Of a stretch of DNA of 64,000 bases, positions 54,294 to 62,876 are shown in pieces. Origin of the DNA: JAXMBN01 sp046349875 (GTDB taxonomy: Bacteria > Planctomycetota > Planctomycetia > Pirellulales > Pirellulaceae); NCBI GenBank assembly GCA_046349875.1, contig JAXMBN010000018.1:1-64000 (forward strand). The letters run 5' to 3'. A program made the translations under genes and the position numbers. The notes below the pieces were generated by a model. That model ran no database searches. It was not told where the DNA came from and was given only the letters and a program-made list of their open reading frames with translations. Every line of letters begins with the position of its first letter. The first letter of the stretch is position 1.

Positions 54294-54357
54294 TCGATGA
54301 AACGAACATGCACGCAAGGATAGGGTTTACTGATTCAGAAACTCTCATCAATCGGCG

Positions 54358-56172
54358 TCAGTTGAAATCGATTCCCATGGCTACACCATCTTTTCGACTT
54401 TCGGTAGCGCCTTGCAGGACCTTGTTGTCCCAATCGATCAAGATGGCTTGGTATCCACCCATTCCGGATCGGTCGACTTTGAGTTGATGTCCCATGCTGC
54501 GAAGCTTTTCCAATGTCGCTGCAGGAAGGGTCGACTCATGGAGCAGCGTCCCACCGTTCTTTTCCATGGGCGTTCCCGTTGGACTTGCGCTACCATCGTG
54601 GCGCACGCGTCCCGCATCACCGGCCAATTGAATGTTCATCCCAAAGTCGACATGGTTGACGACAATTTGCACGTGCCCTTGAGGTTGCATGTCTCCCCCC
54701 ATGACTCCAAAGACCATGTACGGTTTGCCTTCACGCGTCATCATGGCGGGTATGATCGTATGGAAAGGACGTTTCCCAGGCTCGTAAACATTGGGATGTT
54801 TGTCTTCGAGAGTGAATAATGCGCCGCGATTCTGAAGGGCAAATCCAACGTCACCTGGTACGAGGTAGCTTCCAAATCCATGAAAGTTGCTTTGAATCAA
54901 CGAGCAGCAGTTGCGATCTTTATCGACCACACATAAATAGACCGTATCACCTTGGGCCATGGCAGGATTGCCAGGAGGAGTATCGACCATGGCTTTCTGA
55001 AGATCGATGCGAGCTGCTTGCTGCTTGGCGTACTCTTTGGAAATGAGCTGCGCGACTGGTACCTTTGAAAACTGCATATCCGCGTAGAAGCGAGCGCGAT
55101 CGGCAAAGGCCAGCTTCTTGGCTTCGATCAAAAGATGCGTGTACTCCGGCGATCCCCAGCCCATCGATCGAACATCATATCGTTCGAGGATGTTGAGCAT
55201 TTGCAGGGCTGCGATCCCTTGGCCATTGGGTGGAAGTTCCCATACATCGTACCCACGATAATTGGTCGATACTGGTTCAATCCATTCATTCTGATGTTTT
55301 GCAAAGTCATCTCGCGAAAAGTAGCCTCCATGCGATTGACTGAAAGCCACGATGCGTTCCGCAATCGATCCTTTGTAGAAGGCATCGGGACCTTGTTGGC
55401 CAATCAAGCGGTAGGTGGCGGCCAATCTTGGATTGCGAAAGAGTGTTCCTTCGCGTGGTGCCACACGTTCTGCAAAAGGAACGGCGTTTCCTTTGGGAGC
55501 CACAAGAAAGGTTTCGGCTGCATCTTGGTCTTTACGTAGGTTCGCTTGAGAAGCTGCAAAGTATTGTCCGATGACTGGAGCGACCGGAAAGCCGCGGTCT
55601 GCCAACTGAATCGATGATGCGAGCACGTCCGGCATCGCCATCTTTCCAAATCGTTGATGCAGATCGTACCAACCCGAGACGCAGCCAGGAACACTCCAGC
55701 TAAGAGGACCATGCAATGGGATTTCTTTGAGGTTCTGTTCACGAAGCTTGTCGATCGTCAAGTTCATCGGACTGCGTCCACTGGCATTGAGTCCATGGAG
55801 CTTTTGCGATGATGCATCCCAGACGATTGCAAAGAGATCACCACCGATGCCACAACTCATCGGTTCGACGACACCTAACATGGCATTCGCTGCAATGGCG
55901 GCATCGACTGCCGTTCCCCCTCGCCGTAGAACATCGATTGCGGCTTGTGTGGCGCGTGGATCGCTCGTGCAGGCCATACCATCTTGAGCGTAGACCACTG
56001 AGCGACTCTGATAAACGCCGTTGGGACGATCATAAAGACCAATGGTTGCTCGATTTCGATTGGTAGAAGAGGAACGCGATTCCTGAGCCACCAACAGGTT
56101 CGTTGGGAAAAAGCCGGCCCAAATCGCCAGGATGGCGAGGGGACTCGATCGCATAGAAGTGGGGCGATGCAT
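54358..56172 (-). CDS. ggt: Gamma-glutamyltransferase
   Basis: The ATG at 56172 (MHRPTSMRSSPLAILAIW) gives a signal peptide; the open frame to 56361 contains no sensible N-terminus. Conserved blocks of the GGT precursor are AQDGMACTSDPRATQAAIDV, GGTAVDAAIAANAMLGVVEP with SCGIGGD, LNASGRSP, then the processing point at GDTVYLCVVD. There the Thr would become the N-terminal nucleophile. PGKRPFHTIIPAM and VMGGDMQPQGHVQ supply the oxyanion and glycine loop. It cleaves or transfers gamma-glutamyl groups, for example from glutathione, in the periplasm. About 605 residues, slightly long. Confidence 0.92.
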   Translation of the reverse strand: MHRPTSMRSSPLAILAIWAGFFPTNLLVAQESRSSSTNRNRATIGLYDRPNGVYQSRSVVYAQDGMACTSDPRATQAAIDVLRRGGTAVDAAIAANAMLGVVEPMSCGIGGDLFAIVWDASSQKLHGLNASGRSPMNLTIDKLREQNLKEIPLHGPLSWSVPGCVSGWYDLHQRFGKMAMPDVLASSIQLADRGFPVAPVIGQYFAASQANLRKDQDAAETFLVAPKGNAVPFAERVAPREGTLFRNPRLAATYRLIGQQGPDAFYKGSIAERIVAFSQSHGGYFSRDDFAKHQNEWIEPVSTNYRGYDVWELPPNGQGIAALQMLNILERYDVRSMGWGSPEYTHLLIEAKKLAFADRARFYADMQFSKVPVAQLISKEYAKQQAARIDLQKAMVDTPPGNPAMAQGDTVYLCVVDKDRNCCSLIQSNFHGFGSYLVPGDVGFALQNRGALFTLEDKHPNVYEPGKRPFHTIIPAMMTREGKPYMVFGVMGGDMQPQGHVQIVVNHVDFGMNIQLAGDAGRVRHDGSASPTGTPMEKNGGTLLHESTLPAATLEKLRSMGHQLKVDRSGMGGYQAILIDWDNKVLQGATESRKDGVAMGIDFN

Positions 56173-56342
56173 GGCATGGTTCCTGTTGCTGGATTCGCTT
56201 TGGTGGGGTTGGGAGTATTGTGACGGCTTGGCAAGCGAAAAGAAAGTTGGCGATTGTGACGGGTTGCGTTCCAGAAGGTGGGTGTGGGCTACATTTTCAG
56301 GTCTAGGTTCCTGAGATTTCGAATTCCGCCATCGCCACGGCG

Positions 56343-57935
56343 ATGAATTCGGACTCCCCATTCCGTCTGAAGGCCTCAGCCATCCGGCCCATGAATCATC
56401 CGACCAACAATGAATCTTCGGTGCAGCATGCCACGCAATCGTTTGCGATGGGCGTGGTGGTGATGATGTTCTTCAATGTGGCTCAGCGTCTCCTTGGACT
56501 CGGTCGCAACTTCGGATTTTGCCAGTTTCTATCGGATGCGGAATTGGGACACTGGGCCTTGGCCAACAGTTTCTTTCTCATCGCTGCACCCTTTGCCGTG
56601 TTGGGTTTGCCCGGCTCGTTTGGGAAGTTCGTTGAACACTTTCGGGCACGTGGATGCCTTGGAGATTACGTCTGGCGCATTCTGGCTGGTAGTGCCATTG
56701 GCATGCTGTTGCTCGTCATGGCGATGCTATCTTTCCCCGAAACGTTTGCATGGACGATCTATGGCGAGAGCTTCGCAGAAGGATGGCAAGCTGGATTAGG
56801 GTTGATCGCCTGGACGGCATGGACCTTTCTCACCGTCACCGCATTCAACATTGTCTATGAGCTTGCGGTTGCCATGCGGTTGATTCGCACGGCATCGCTG
56901 ATGCAGTTTCTTCAAAGCGCAGGATTTGCATTGCTTGGCATTACCGTTTTGGCCTGGCAACGATCGTGGGTACTTCTCCTGCCCGCGTATGCAGTAGCTT
57001 GTCTTATCGCAATCGTCCCAGGCGTCTACTCGATCTACTATCAGAGCCAGGGTGTATTGAAACCAACGAAGACATTGTCGCACCGAATGATGTGGGCCCG
57101 AATCCTTCCATTTGCTGCAGCCCTGTGGTTGACCAATCTATTGACCAACTCTTTTGAACTCGTCGATCGCTATATGTTGTTGCATTTCTGCAAAGGAGGT
57201 GAGGAAGTAGGGCAGGCCTTGGTGGGCCAGTTCTATTGTGGTCGTATCCTCCCTAATCTTCTTCTCAGTCTGGCTTTGATGATGAGCGGAATGCTCTTGC
57301 CCTACTTGAGTGCCGACTGGGAATCGCAAAGAAGGGATCGCATCGCGGATCGAATGAGGCAGGTATTGGCATCGGTGAGCCTTGCCTTCTCTGCCATCTC
57401 GATCGGCGCTTTACTCTTTGCACCCGTACTCTTTCAATATGTTCTCCGAGGTCGCTATTCGGAAGCGCATGAGATCTTGGCTATCGCGTTGTCGCAATGC
57501 ACCTGGTCGAGTTTGTCGTTGCTGGCATCGACCTATCTGCTGTGTGCCGAAAAGGGGAAGCAGGCAAGTCTAGTCCTTGCGTTTGGAGTCGTGATCAATG
57601 TTGGATTGAATGTGCCGCTCATCCAATCGATGGGCCTCTACGGATCGTTGTTGGCCACGTGGCTCGCCAATGGAATCGTACTCAGCTTGACGCTATGGCG
57701 CATTAACGCAGAAGGGTGCAAGGTGGGGTGGAAAACGCTCTTGCTTTGTCTCGCCCCAGCACTGATCATCTTCGGTGAAATTCCCGCAGCTCTGGGATTA
57801 TGCGGAATCTTTGTCTTGGCGGGGCGAACGAATTGGATTCTTTCTTCGCAAGATCGAAGAGAAATCGACGAATTCATTTTACCGAGATTAAACAAGTTCG
57901 GAATCCAGCTTCCCTCGCTTTGGCCGACCGTGTAG
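56343..57935 (+). CDS. Polysaccharide flippase-like membrane protein (Wzx/MATE superfamily)
   Basis: The 530-residue product has about twelve hydrophobic segments spread along its length, with loops such as LGRNFGFCQFLSDAELGHW and LLTNSFELVDRYMLLHF. The second half carries ANGIVLSLTLWRIN typical of Polysacc_synt_C. An upstream Met (56343) and one at 56391 are both possible. Relatives flip lipid-linked oligosaccharides across the inner membrane. No glycosyltransferase or polymerase is found next to it, so the substrate cannot be told. It is divergent from the ggt gene. Confidence 0.85.
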   Translation: MNSDSPFRLKASAIRPMNHPTNNESSVQHATQSFAMGVVVMMFFNVAQRLLGLGRNFGFCQFLSDAELGHWALANSFFLIAAPFAVLGLPGSFGKFVEHFRARGCLGDYVWRILAGSAIGMLLLVMAMLSFPETFAWTIYGESFAEGWQAGLGLIAWTAWTFLTVTAFNIVYELAVAMRLIRTASLMQFLQSAGFALLGITVLAWQRSWVLLLPAYAVACLIAIVPGVYSIYYQSQGVLKPTKTLSHRMMWARILPFAAALWLTNLLTNSFELVDRYMLLHFCKGGEEVGQALVGQFYCGRILPNLLLSLALMMSGMLLPYLSADWESQRRDRIADRMRQVLASVSLAFSAISIGALLFAPVLFQYVLRGRYSEAHEILAIALSQCTWSSLSLLASTYLLCAEKGKQASLVLAFGVVINVGLNVPLIQSMGLYGSLLATWLANGIVLSLTLWRINAEGCKVGWKTLLLCLAPALIIFGEIPAALGLCGIFVLAGRTNWILSSQDRREIDEFILPRLNKFGIQLPSLWPTV

Positions 57936-58037
57936 CCTAAAGTTGATCGCGGTAAGCCCGCAATGAGCGGAATAACTGGGATCTTATGATTCCTGTTCCG
58001 CTATGGGCCCTGTAAGGGAAATTGAAATCGCATAGGC

Positions 58038-60260
58038 ATGTCTCAAGAACCATCCCAAGACGACGTACGTCTCGACAAAGCGTTGGTGGATTTTTTGAAA
58101 CGCCGCGATGAAGGGCATGCGGTCGATCGCGAAACATTTTTGCGCGAGCATAAAGATATCGCCGACGCCTTGCGCGATCTCCTGGAAGCGGCCGATTGCA
58201 TCGAGCATATGGCAGGCCCTACCTTTGCCGAACTGCAGTCGAGCGTATCGTCCGATCGGAAGGACGATCGCGACAGCGACGATCCATCGCTCCATGAAAA
58301 ATTTGCCACGGCCACGGGATATCGCGACCCCGAGTCGACCATCGATCATACCAAGACCCGCCCCGATGCCAATTTGGCCTCTTCGCGGGAAGTTGCGATG
58401 GAAACCACCCAACCCAATCTCCCTTGTCGCTTTGGCGATTACATTTTGGAGAAGATCATTGGTCGGGGAGGCATGGGCGTTGTCTATCTCGGTCGACAAA
58501 TCCAGCTCGATCGCCAAGTCGCAATCAAGATGATTCGCTCGGGTTGCTTGGCCAGTGAAGATGAAGTAGCTCGCTTCTACGCCGAAGCTCGCAGCGCCGC
58601 GAAATTGGCTCACCCCAATATCGTCACGGTCTATCAATGTGGCGAGCATGAGGGGCATCACTTCTTTTCGATGGACTATGTGCCAGGATCGGACTTGGCC
58701 AGGAAACTCGCCGAAGGTCCATTGCCACCGAGAGTGGCCGCGCGATATGTCCGCGATGTAGCTCGAGCCATCGCTTATGCGCACGAGATTGGGATCGTCC
58801 ATCGTGACCTCAAACCTGCCAACGTTCTGATCGATCAGCGCGATGAGGTTGTCGTTACCGATTTCGGTTTGGCCAAGTTGATCGGTAGCGAGTCGGGGTT
58901 GACGGCAACCGGAGCCGCAATCGGGACTCCTTCGTACATGTCGCCCGAACAAGCAGCAGGAAAAACGGATGAACACGATGCGACCACCGATATCTATTCG
59001 CTCGGCGCTATTCTATTCGCCTTGTTGGTAGGAAAGCCTCCCTTCTTCGCCGATAGCGTCATACAAACGATCATGCAGGTGATTCATAAACCTGCGCCCA
59101 TGCTGCGTCAGCTTCGCAAAGACATCCACGTCGACTTGGAAACGATCGTCGCCAAATGTTTGCACAAACAACCACAACGACGGTATGCAACCGCCAATGA
59201 GTTAGCGGAGGAGCTCGATCGATTCCTCCGCGGCGAACCGATCAAGGCCAGACCACTCCCGACAAGACAAAAGGCGATGCTCTGGATTCAGGGTATTCCA
59301 CTCGTGGCTGCTCTTACGGGCCAGCGCAGCATCGATCCAACTCCTGCGCATCGTTGGGCCCAACGCGCGATCATCGCGATGGTTTTACTATCACCTACGT
59401 TCTACTTTGGTGGACGCGCGGGATGGAAGTGGTGGCGCGATCGCAGCCTTCCAACGCACATCGAAATCGGCGCTGGCAATCCCGGCGGTATGTACCATAT
59501 CGTTGCTGGGCATTTGGCCAAGCGTTTCGAAAATCGAATCGGTTCCCATCCCGTGGTAGTGACCACCGAAGGTTCGGACGACAATCTAGCGCGACTGCTT
59601 CAAGGGAAAGTCGAGTTAGCGATGGTTCAAGAGAGTTCGTTGACAAGTCCTCGGGTGGCGGTGGTTGCGCCTCTCTATTACGAAACGTTGCACGTGCTGG
59701 TTCGGAGCGATAAGCCTATCGATTCGATCGATCAACTCAAGGGCTGCAAGGTAGCCATGGGTCCGCAGCACTCTGGCACTCGCGATGCCGCAAGGCTTAT
59801 CCTTCAGCAATTCAATATGACAGAAGAAGATGTCCAGGTGGACGCAAGCGATTACGCTTCGCTCGATCAAGCGACGGAGATCGACGCAGCCTTCGTGATG
59901 ATCAAAGCCGGTGTTGCTCCCATCGCAACCCTCTTGGGCTCTAAGCGTTGGAAGTTGGTTTCGATCGAACAATCGCTAGAGATCTCGCTCAATGAACCAG
60001 CATTCCATGCTATTGAAATTTCCCCAAACGATTATCCCCAAGCAGGATTGGATAAGCCAATCAAATCGCTCGCGACCACAGCCATCCTAGCAACGCGAGC
60101 AGATGCCCCTTCACGACTCGTCGAAGTCGCGCTCGAATCGTTGTATGAGGAAGGTTTGGCGGTACCAGGAATTCTGCCCTCTTCTCGAGCCTACCAGTGG
60201 AAGGGGCTTCCTTGGCACCCCACAGCTCGTCAGTTCTTTGCGAAACTCCACGCCAAATAG
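58038..60260 (+). CDS. Ser/Thr protein kinase fused to a periplasmic TAXI-type solute-binding domain
   Basis: Residues 1-130 are a helical region (DKALVDFLKRRDEGHAVDRE, planctomycete kinase N-terminus). The Hanks kinase spans 132-405: Gly loop G142-R-G-G-M-G, K164 in VAIK, E183 in the C helix, H255-R-D-L-K-P-A-N catalytic loop, D275-F-G and GTPSYMSPEQ. All are intact, so it should be active. One TM helix follows (about 443-460). Residues 473-735 match TAXI-type TRAP receptors: IEIGAGNPGGMYHIVAGHLA, QGKVELAMVQESSL, VLVRSDKPIDSIDQLKG and GPQHSGTRDAARLIL. The binding domain would lie outside and the kinase inside, giving a one-piece ligand-sensing kinase. No TRAP permease is nearby. Confidence 0.9.
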   Translation: MSQEPSQDDVRLDKALVDFLKRRDEGHAVDRETFLREHKDIADALRDLLEAADCIEHMAGPTFAELQSSVSSDRKDDRDSDDPSLHEKFATATGYRDPESTIDHTKTRPDANLASSREVAMETTQPNLPCRFGDYILEKIIGRGGMGVVYLGRQIQLDRQVAIKMIRSGCLASEDEVARFYAEARSAAKLAHPNIVTVYQCGEHEGHHFFSMDYVPGSDLARKLAEGPLPPRVAARYVRDVARAIAYAHEIGIVHRDLKPANVLIDQRDEVVVTDFGLAKLIGSESGLTATGAAIGTPSYMSPEQAAGKTDEHDATTDIYSLGAILFALLVGKPPFFADSVIQTIMQVIHKPAPMLRQLRKDIHVDLETIVAKCLHKQPQRRYATANELAEELDRFLRGEPIKARPLPTRQKAMLWIQGIPLVAALTGQRSIDPTPAHRWAQRAIIAMVLLSPTFYFGGRAGWKWWRDRSLPTHIEIGAGNPGGMYHIVAGHLAKRFENRIGSHPVVVTTEGSDDNLARLLQGKVELAMVQESSLTSPRVAVVAPLYYETLHVLVRSDKPIDSIDQLKGCKVAMGPQHSGTRDAARLILQQFNMTEEDVQVDASDYASLDQATEIDAAFVMIKAGVAPIATLLGSKRWKLVSIEQSLEISLNEPAFHAIEISPNDYPQAGLDKPIKSLATTAILATRADAPSRLVEVALESLYEEGLAVPGILPSSRAYQWKGLPWHPTARQFFAKLHAK

Positions 60261-60431
60261 AGCACTATTCGATCGAAGAAACCTGTTCCCATCCATAAGG
60301 GAATGCGGACAAGCGACTTGGTGCCGCTGAGTTGACTTCGTTCGGTCAATGCGCTCTCTGCGCACTTCCTAGTTCGACTCGTTATGATGGAGAGCCACAA
60401 GTCTGCAAGCTGTCTCAGGGAATTTGAATCG

Positions 60432-62786
60432 ATGATATGTAAAGTAATTGCACCGTTGGTATTATTCCTGGGGACGGTGTCGATCGCGACTCCTTTACAA
60501 GCCCTTCAAGAGAAAGGCTCGAAGCCCAATGTCGTTTTGATCTTGGCCGACGATCTCGGCTGGGGAGATCTAGGATGCTTTGGGGCGAAGGAGATTCGAA
60601 CACCTCGTTTGGATCAACTAGCGGCACAAGGAGTTCGCTTCGAACAGTTCTACGTGTCTCAGGCGGTTTGCACTGCGTCACGCGCTGCGTTGATGACGGG
60701 ATGCTATGCCAATCGTGTTGGGATGAGCGGAGCCTTGAATCATACTTCACCCAATGGCATTCACCCTCAAGAAGTTTTGCTGAGCAATCTCTTCAAGGAC
60801 CAGGGTTACGCGACAGCCATCTTTGGCAAATGGCATTTAGGCCATCATCCTCCGTTTCTTCCAACGCGACGCGGTTTCGACGAATGGGCGGGGCTTCCCT
60901 ACTCCAATGATAATGGGCCGTTGCATCCCGTATCGCCAGACTTCCCTGCGTTACCCTGGTATGAAAATGAGCAAGTGACGGAACTCGATCCCGATCAATC
61001 GTCGTTCACGCATCGCATCACCAATCGCTGCGTCGAGTTCATTCGCCAACACCGACAACAGCCCTTCTTTCTCTATGTACCCCACATCATGCCTCACGTT
61101 CCGATTTTTGCATCGGAATCCTTTCGAGGTAAGAGTAAAGCAGGACTCTACGGAGACGTTGTCGAAGAATTGGATGCGTCGATCGGACAGATCGTCGACG
61201 TGATCGAGGAATTGGGGTTATCCGAAAACACGCTGATTCTCTTTGCCTCTGACAACGGCCCGTTTCTCAGCTATGGAGAACACGCCGGATCAGCCGGAAA
61301 GCTACGCGAAGGAAAGCTCACCTGTTATGAAGGTGGAATGCGCGTACCTGCGATTGCGCGATGGAAAGGTCGAATCGCATCGGGCAAGACGAGTCAGGCC
61401 ATGATCTCCACCATCGACCTTTATGCAACGCTTGGAAAACTGATCGGTGCCCAGTTACCGGACAAGAAACGCGATAGTCTCGAACTCCTCCCAGTGTTAC
61501 TCGGCGATGAACTCGAGCGTGGAAGACCGCAATATTGGTACTACGCAGGGGAAGAGTTGCAAGCGGTCCGCGATCGTCGCTGGAAGCTGCATCTTCCCCA
61601 TCGCTATCTCACCGTGGCTGGCCCACCGGGGGTCGGTGGCAAACCCTCGATGCATGGTCGAGGGAATCCGCAATCGATCGAGCAATCGGGAATCTATGGC
61701 ATCGCCAGTCGCCATGGGTACCGCGTTGAATCGACCGAACTTGCTCTTTACGATTTGAATCAAGATCCATCAGAGCGAGAGAATGTCGCGCATCTTCACC
61801 CCGATATTGTCGCGCGATTGACGAAGATGGCTGAGGAAGCTCGAAGGGATCTGGGAGACTCCATCACGCAGGTCACGCCTACCCATGCTCGCGCGGCAGG
61901 CGATGTGCGTCCTCGACTTCCAGAAGGTGTACGCGTGGTTTCCAATCGCACCTACGCAACTCGCAAGACCGGCGCGCTGTTGCTCGATCTTTATCTTCCT
62001 CAAAAACCATCATCATCTTCGTTACCCACCGTCGTTTGGATGCATGGCGGTGGTTGGGCTTCTGGCGCAAAAGAAAACTGCCCTTGGACTTGGCTGCCAT
62101 CCGAAGGATTCCGCAGTGGCATCGATCGATTATCGTTTGTCCCATGTCGCGAAGTGGCCATCGCAACTAGAGGATGGACGCGATGCCGTGCGTTGGTTGC
62201 AAGAGCATGCGGCCGAGTATGGTTTGAATCCCCAAGCTTTCGCTATGGGCGGTGGATCGGCAGGCGGACATCTAGCAGCTTTGGTTGGGATGGTATCCCC
62301 CAAGAACTCGGACCGACGCGCTCCAACCATTCAAGCCGTGATCGATATGTATGGTCCCACCGATTTGTTGACCATGCCTGCAAATGTTCCTGGACCTACG
62401 AATCCATTAGACAAATTGGCGATCACCAATGGTGCCAAGCTTCTTGGCGGTGTGGTCACTCAGCATCCAGATATGGCTCGCGATGCAAGCCCGATCTACC
62501 ATGTGCGTCCAGGTCTTCCACCCTTTCTGATTCTGCACGGATCAGAGGATACCCAAGTTCCTTCGGATCAAAGCATGCGGTTGCATCAAAAATTGAAGGG
62601 CGAAGGGGTCGAAAGCTCAATCAAGATTATCGCAGGTGCAGGACATGGTGGCCAAGAATTCGACCAAAGCGAAACTCGCCAATCCATTCTCGCATTCCTA
62701 CGCAAACATCTAAAACCGGGCAAATAGCGGCCCAATTTGTTAGGAGTAGCACCCCAAGGCCGAGCGGTATCTCCGATTCATGTTGA
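60432..62786 (+). CDS. Sulfatase-esterase fusion, frameshifted near 62109
   Basis: The start at 60432 gives a signal peptide (MICKVIAPLVLFLGTVSIA); 60384 is also in frame. A full sulfatase domain covers about residues 30-490, with PNVVLILADDLGWGDLGC, C80-T-A-S-R as formylglycine site, GKWHLGHHP and LFASDNGPF. A linker (THARAAGDVRP) leads into a second domain, an alpha/beta hydrolase, starting LLLDLYLPQ and TVVWMHGGGWASGAKEN. The frame then breaks, and the last about 225 codons of this ORF (to 62786) are out of frame and meaningless. The true continuation is in the next entry. Expected role: desulfation and deacylation of the same polysaccharide. Confidence 0.8.
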   Translation: MICKVIAPLVLFLGTVSIATPLQALQEKGSKPNVVLILADDLGWGDLGCFGAKEIRTPRLDQLAAQGVRFEQFYVSQAVCTASRAALMTGCYANRVGMSGALNHTSPNGIHPQEVLLSNLFKDQGYATAIFGKWHLGHHPPFLPTRRGFDEWAGLPYSNDNGPLHPVSPDFPALPWYENEQVTELDPDQSSFTHRITNRCVEFIRQHRQQPFFLYVPHIMPHVPIFASESFRGKSKAGLYGDVVEELDASIGQIVDVIEELGLSENTLILFASDNGPFLSYGEHAGSAGKLREGKLTCYEGGMRVPAIARWKGRIASGKTSQAMISTIDLYATLGKLIGAQLPDKKRDSLELLPVLLGDELERGRPQYWYYAGEELQAVRDRRWKLHLPHRYLTVAGPPGVGGKPSMHGRGNPQSIEQSGIYGIASRHGYRVESTELALYDLNQDPSERENVAHLHPDIVARLTKMAEEARRDLGDSITQVTPTHARAAGDVRPRLPEGVRVVSNRTYATRKTGALLLDLYLPQKPSSSSLPTVVWMHGGGWASGAKENCPWTWLPSEGFRSGIDRLSFVPCREVAIATRGWTRCRALVARACGRVWFESPSFRYGRWIGRRTSSSFGWDGIPQELGPTRSNHSSRDRYVWSHRFVDHACKCSWTYESIRQIGDHQWCQASWRCGHSASRYGSRCKPDLPCASRSSTLSDSARIRGYPSSFGSKHAVASKIEGRRGRKLNQDYRRCRTWWPRIRPKRNSPIHSRIPTQTSKTGQIAAQFVRSSTPRPSGISDSC
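62105..62727 (+). pseudogene. Out-of-frame C-terminal part of the esterase domain
   Basis: From about 62109 the +1 frame continues the fold: AVASIDYRLSHVAKWPSQLE with DGRDAVRWLQE, nucleophile elbow AMGGGSAGGHLA (Ser in G-G-S-A-G), VIDMYGPTDLL, the Asp region LILHGSEDTQVPSDQS and the His in AGAGHGGQEF, ending at 62727. One extra C in GGATTCCGC explains the break: GGATTCGCA would read E-G-F-A-V-A. After correction all three catalytic residues (Ser, Asp, His) are in one chain with the sulfatase. Confidence 0.85.
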
Positions 62787-62876
62787 TTCCCGTGGGGCGA
62801 TCAGCCACAATGAAGGAATCGCCTACGATAGCGCATCATGTTCATGATCGCTCCCACCTCCTGTCGAAAGCAAACC

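Noticed and set aside
57950..58015. AGCGGAA and TTCCGCT arms as a terminator after the flippase gene
   Set aside because: The loop is more than 20 bases and there is no T-run.
60650..60710. C-T-A-S-R in the third sulfatase taken as an inactive site
   Set aside because: Ala in place of Pro in C-x-P-x-R is a known active variant in bacterial sulfatases; the Cys and Arg are intact.
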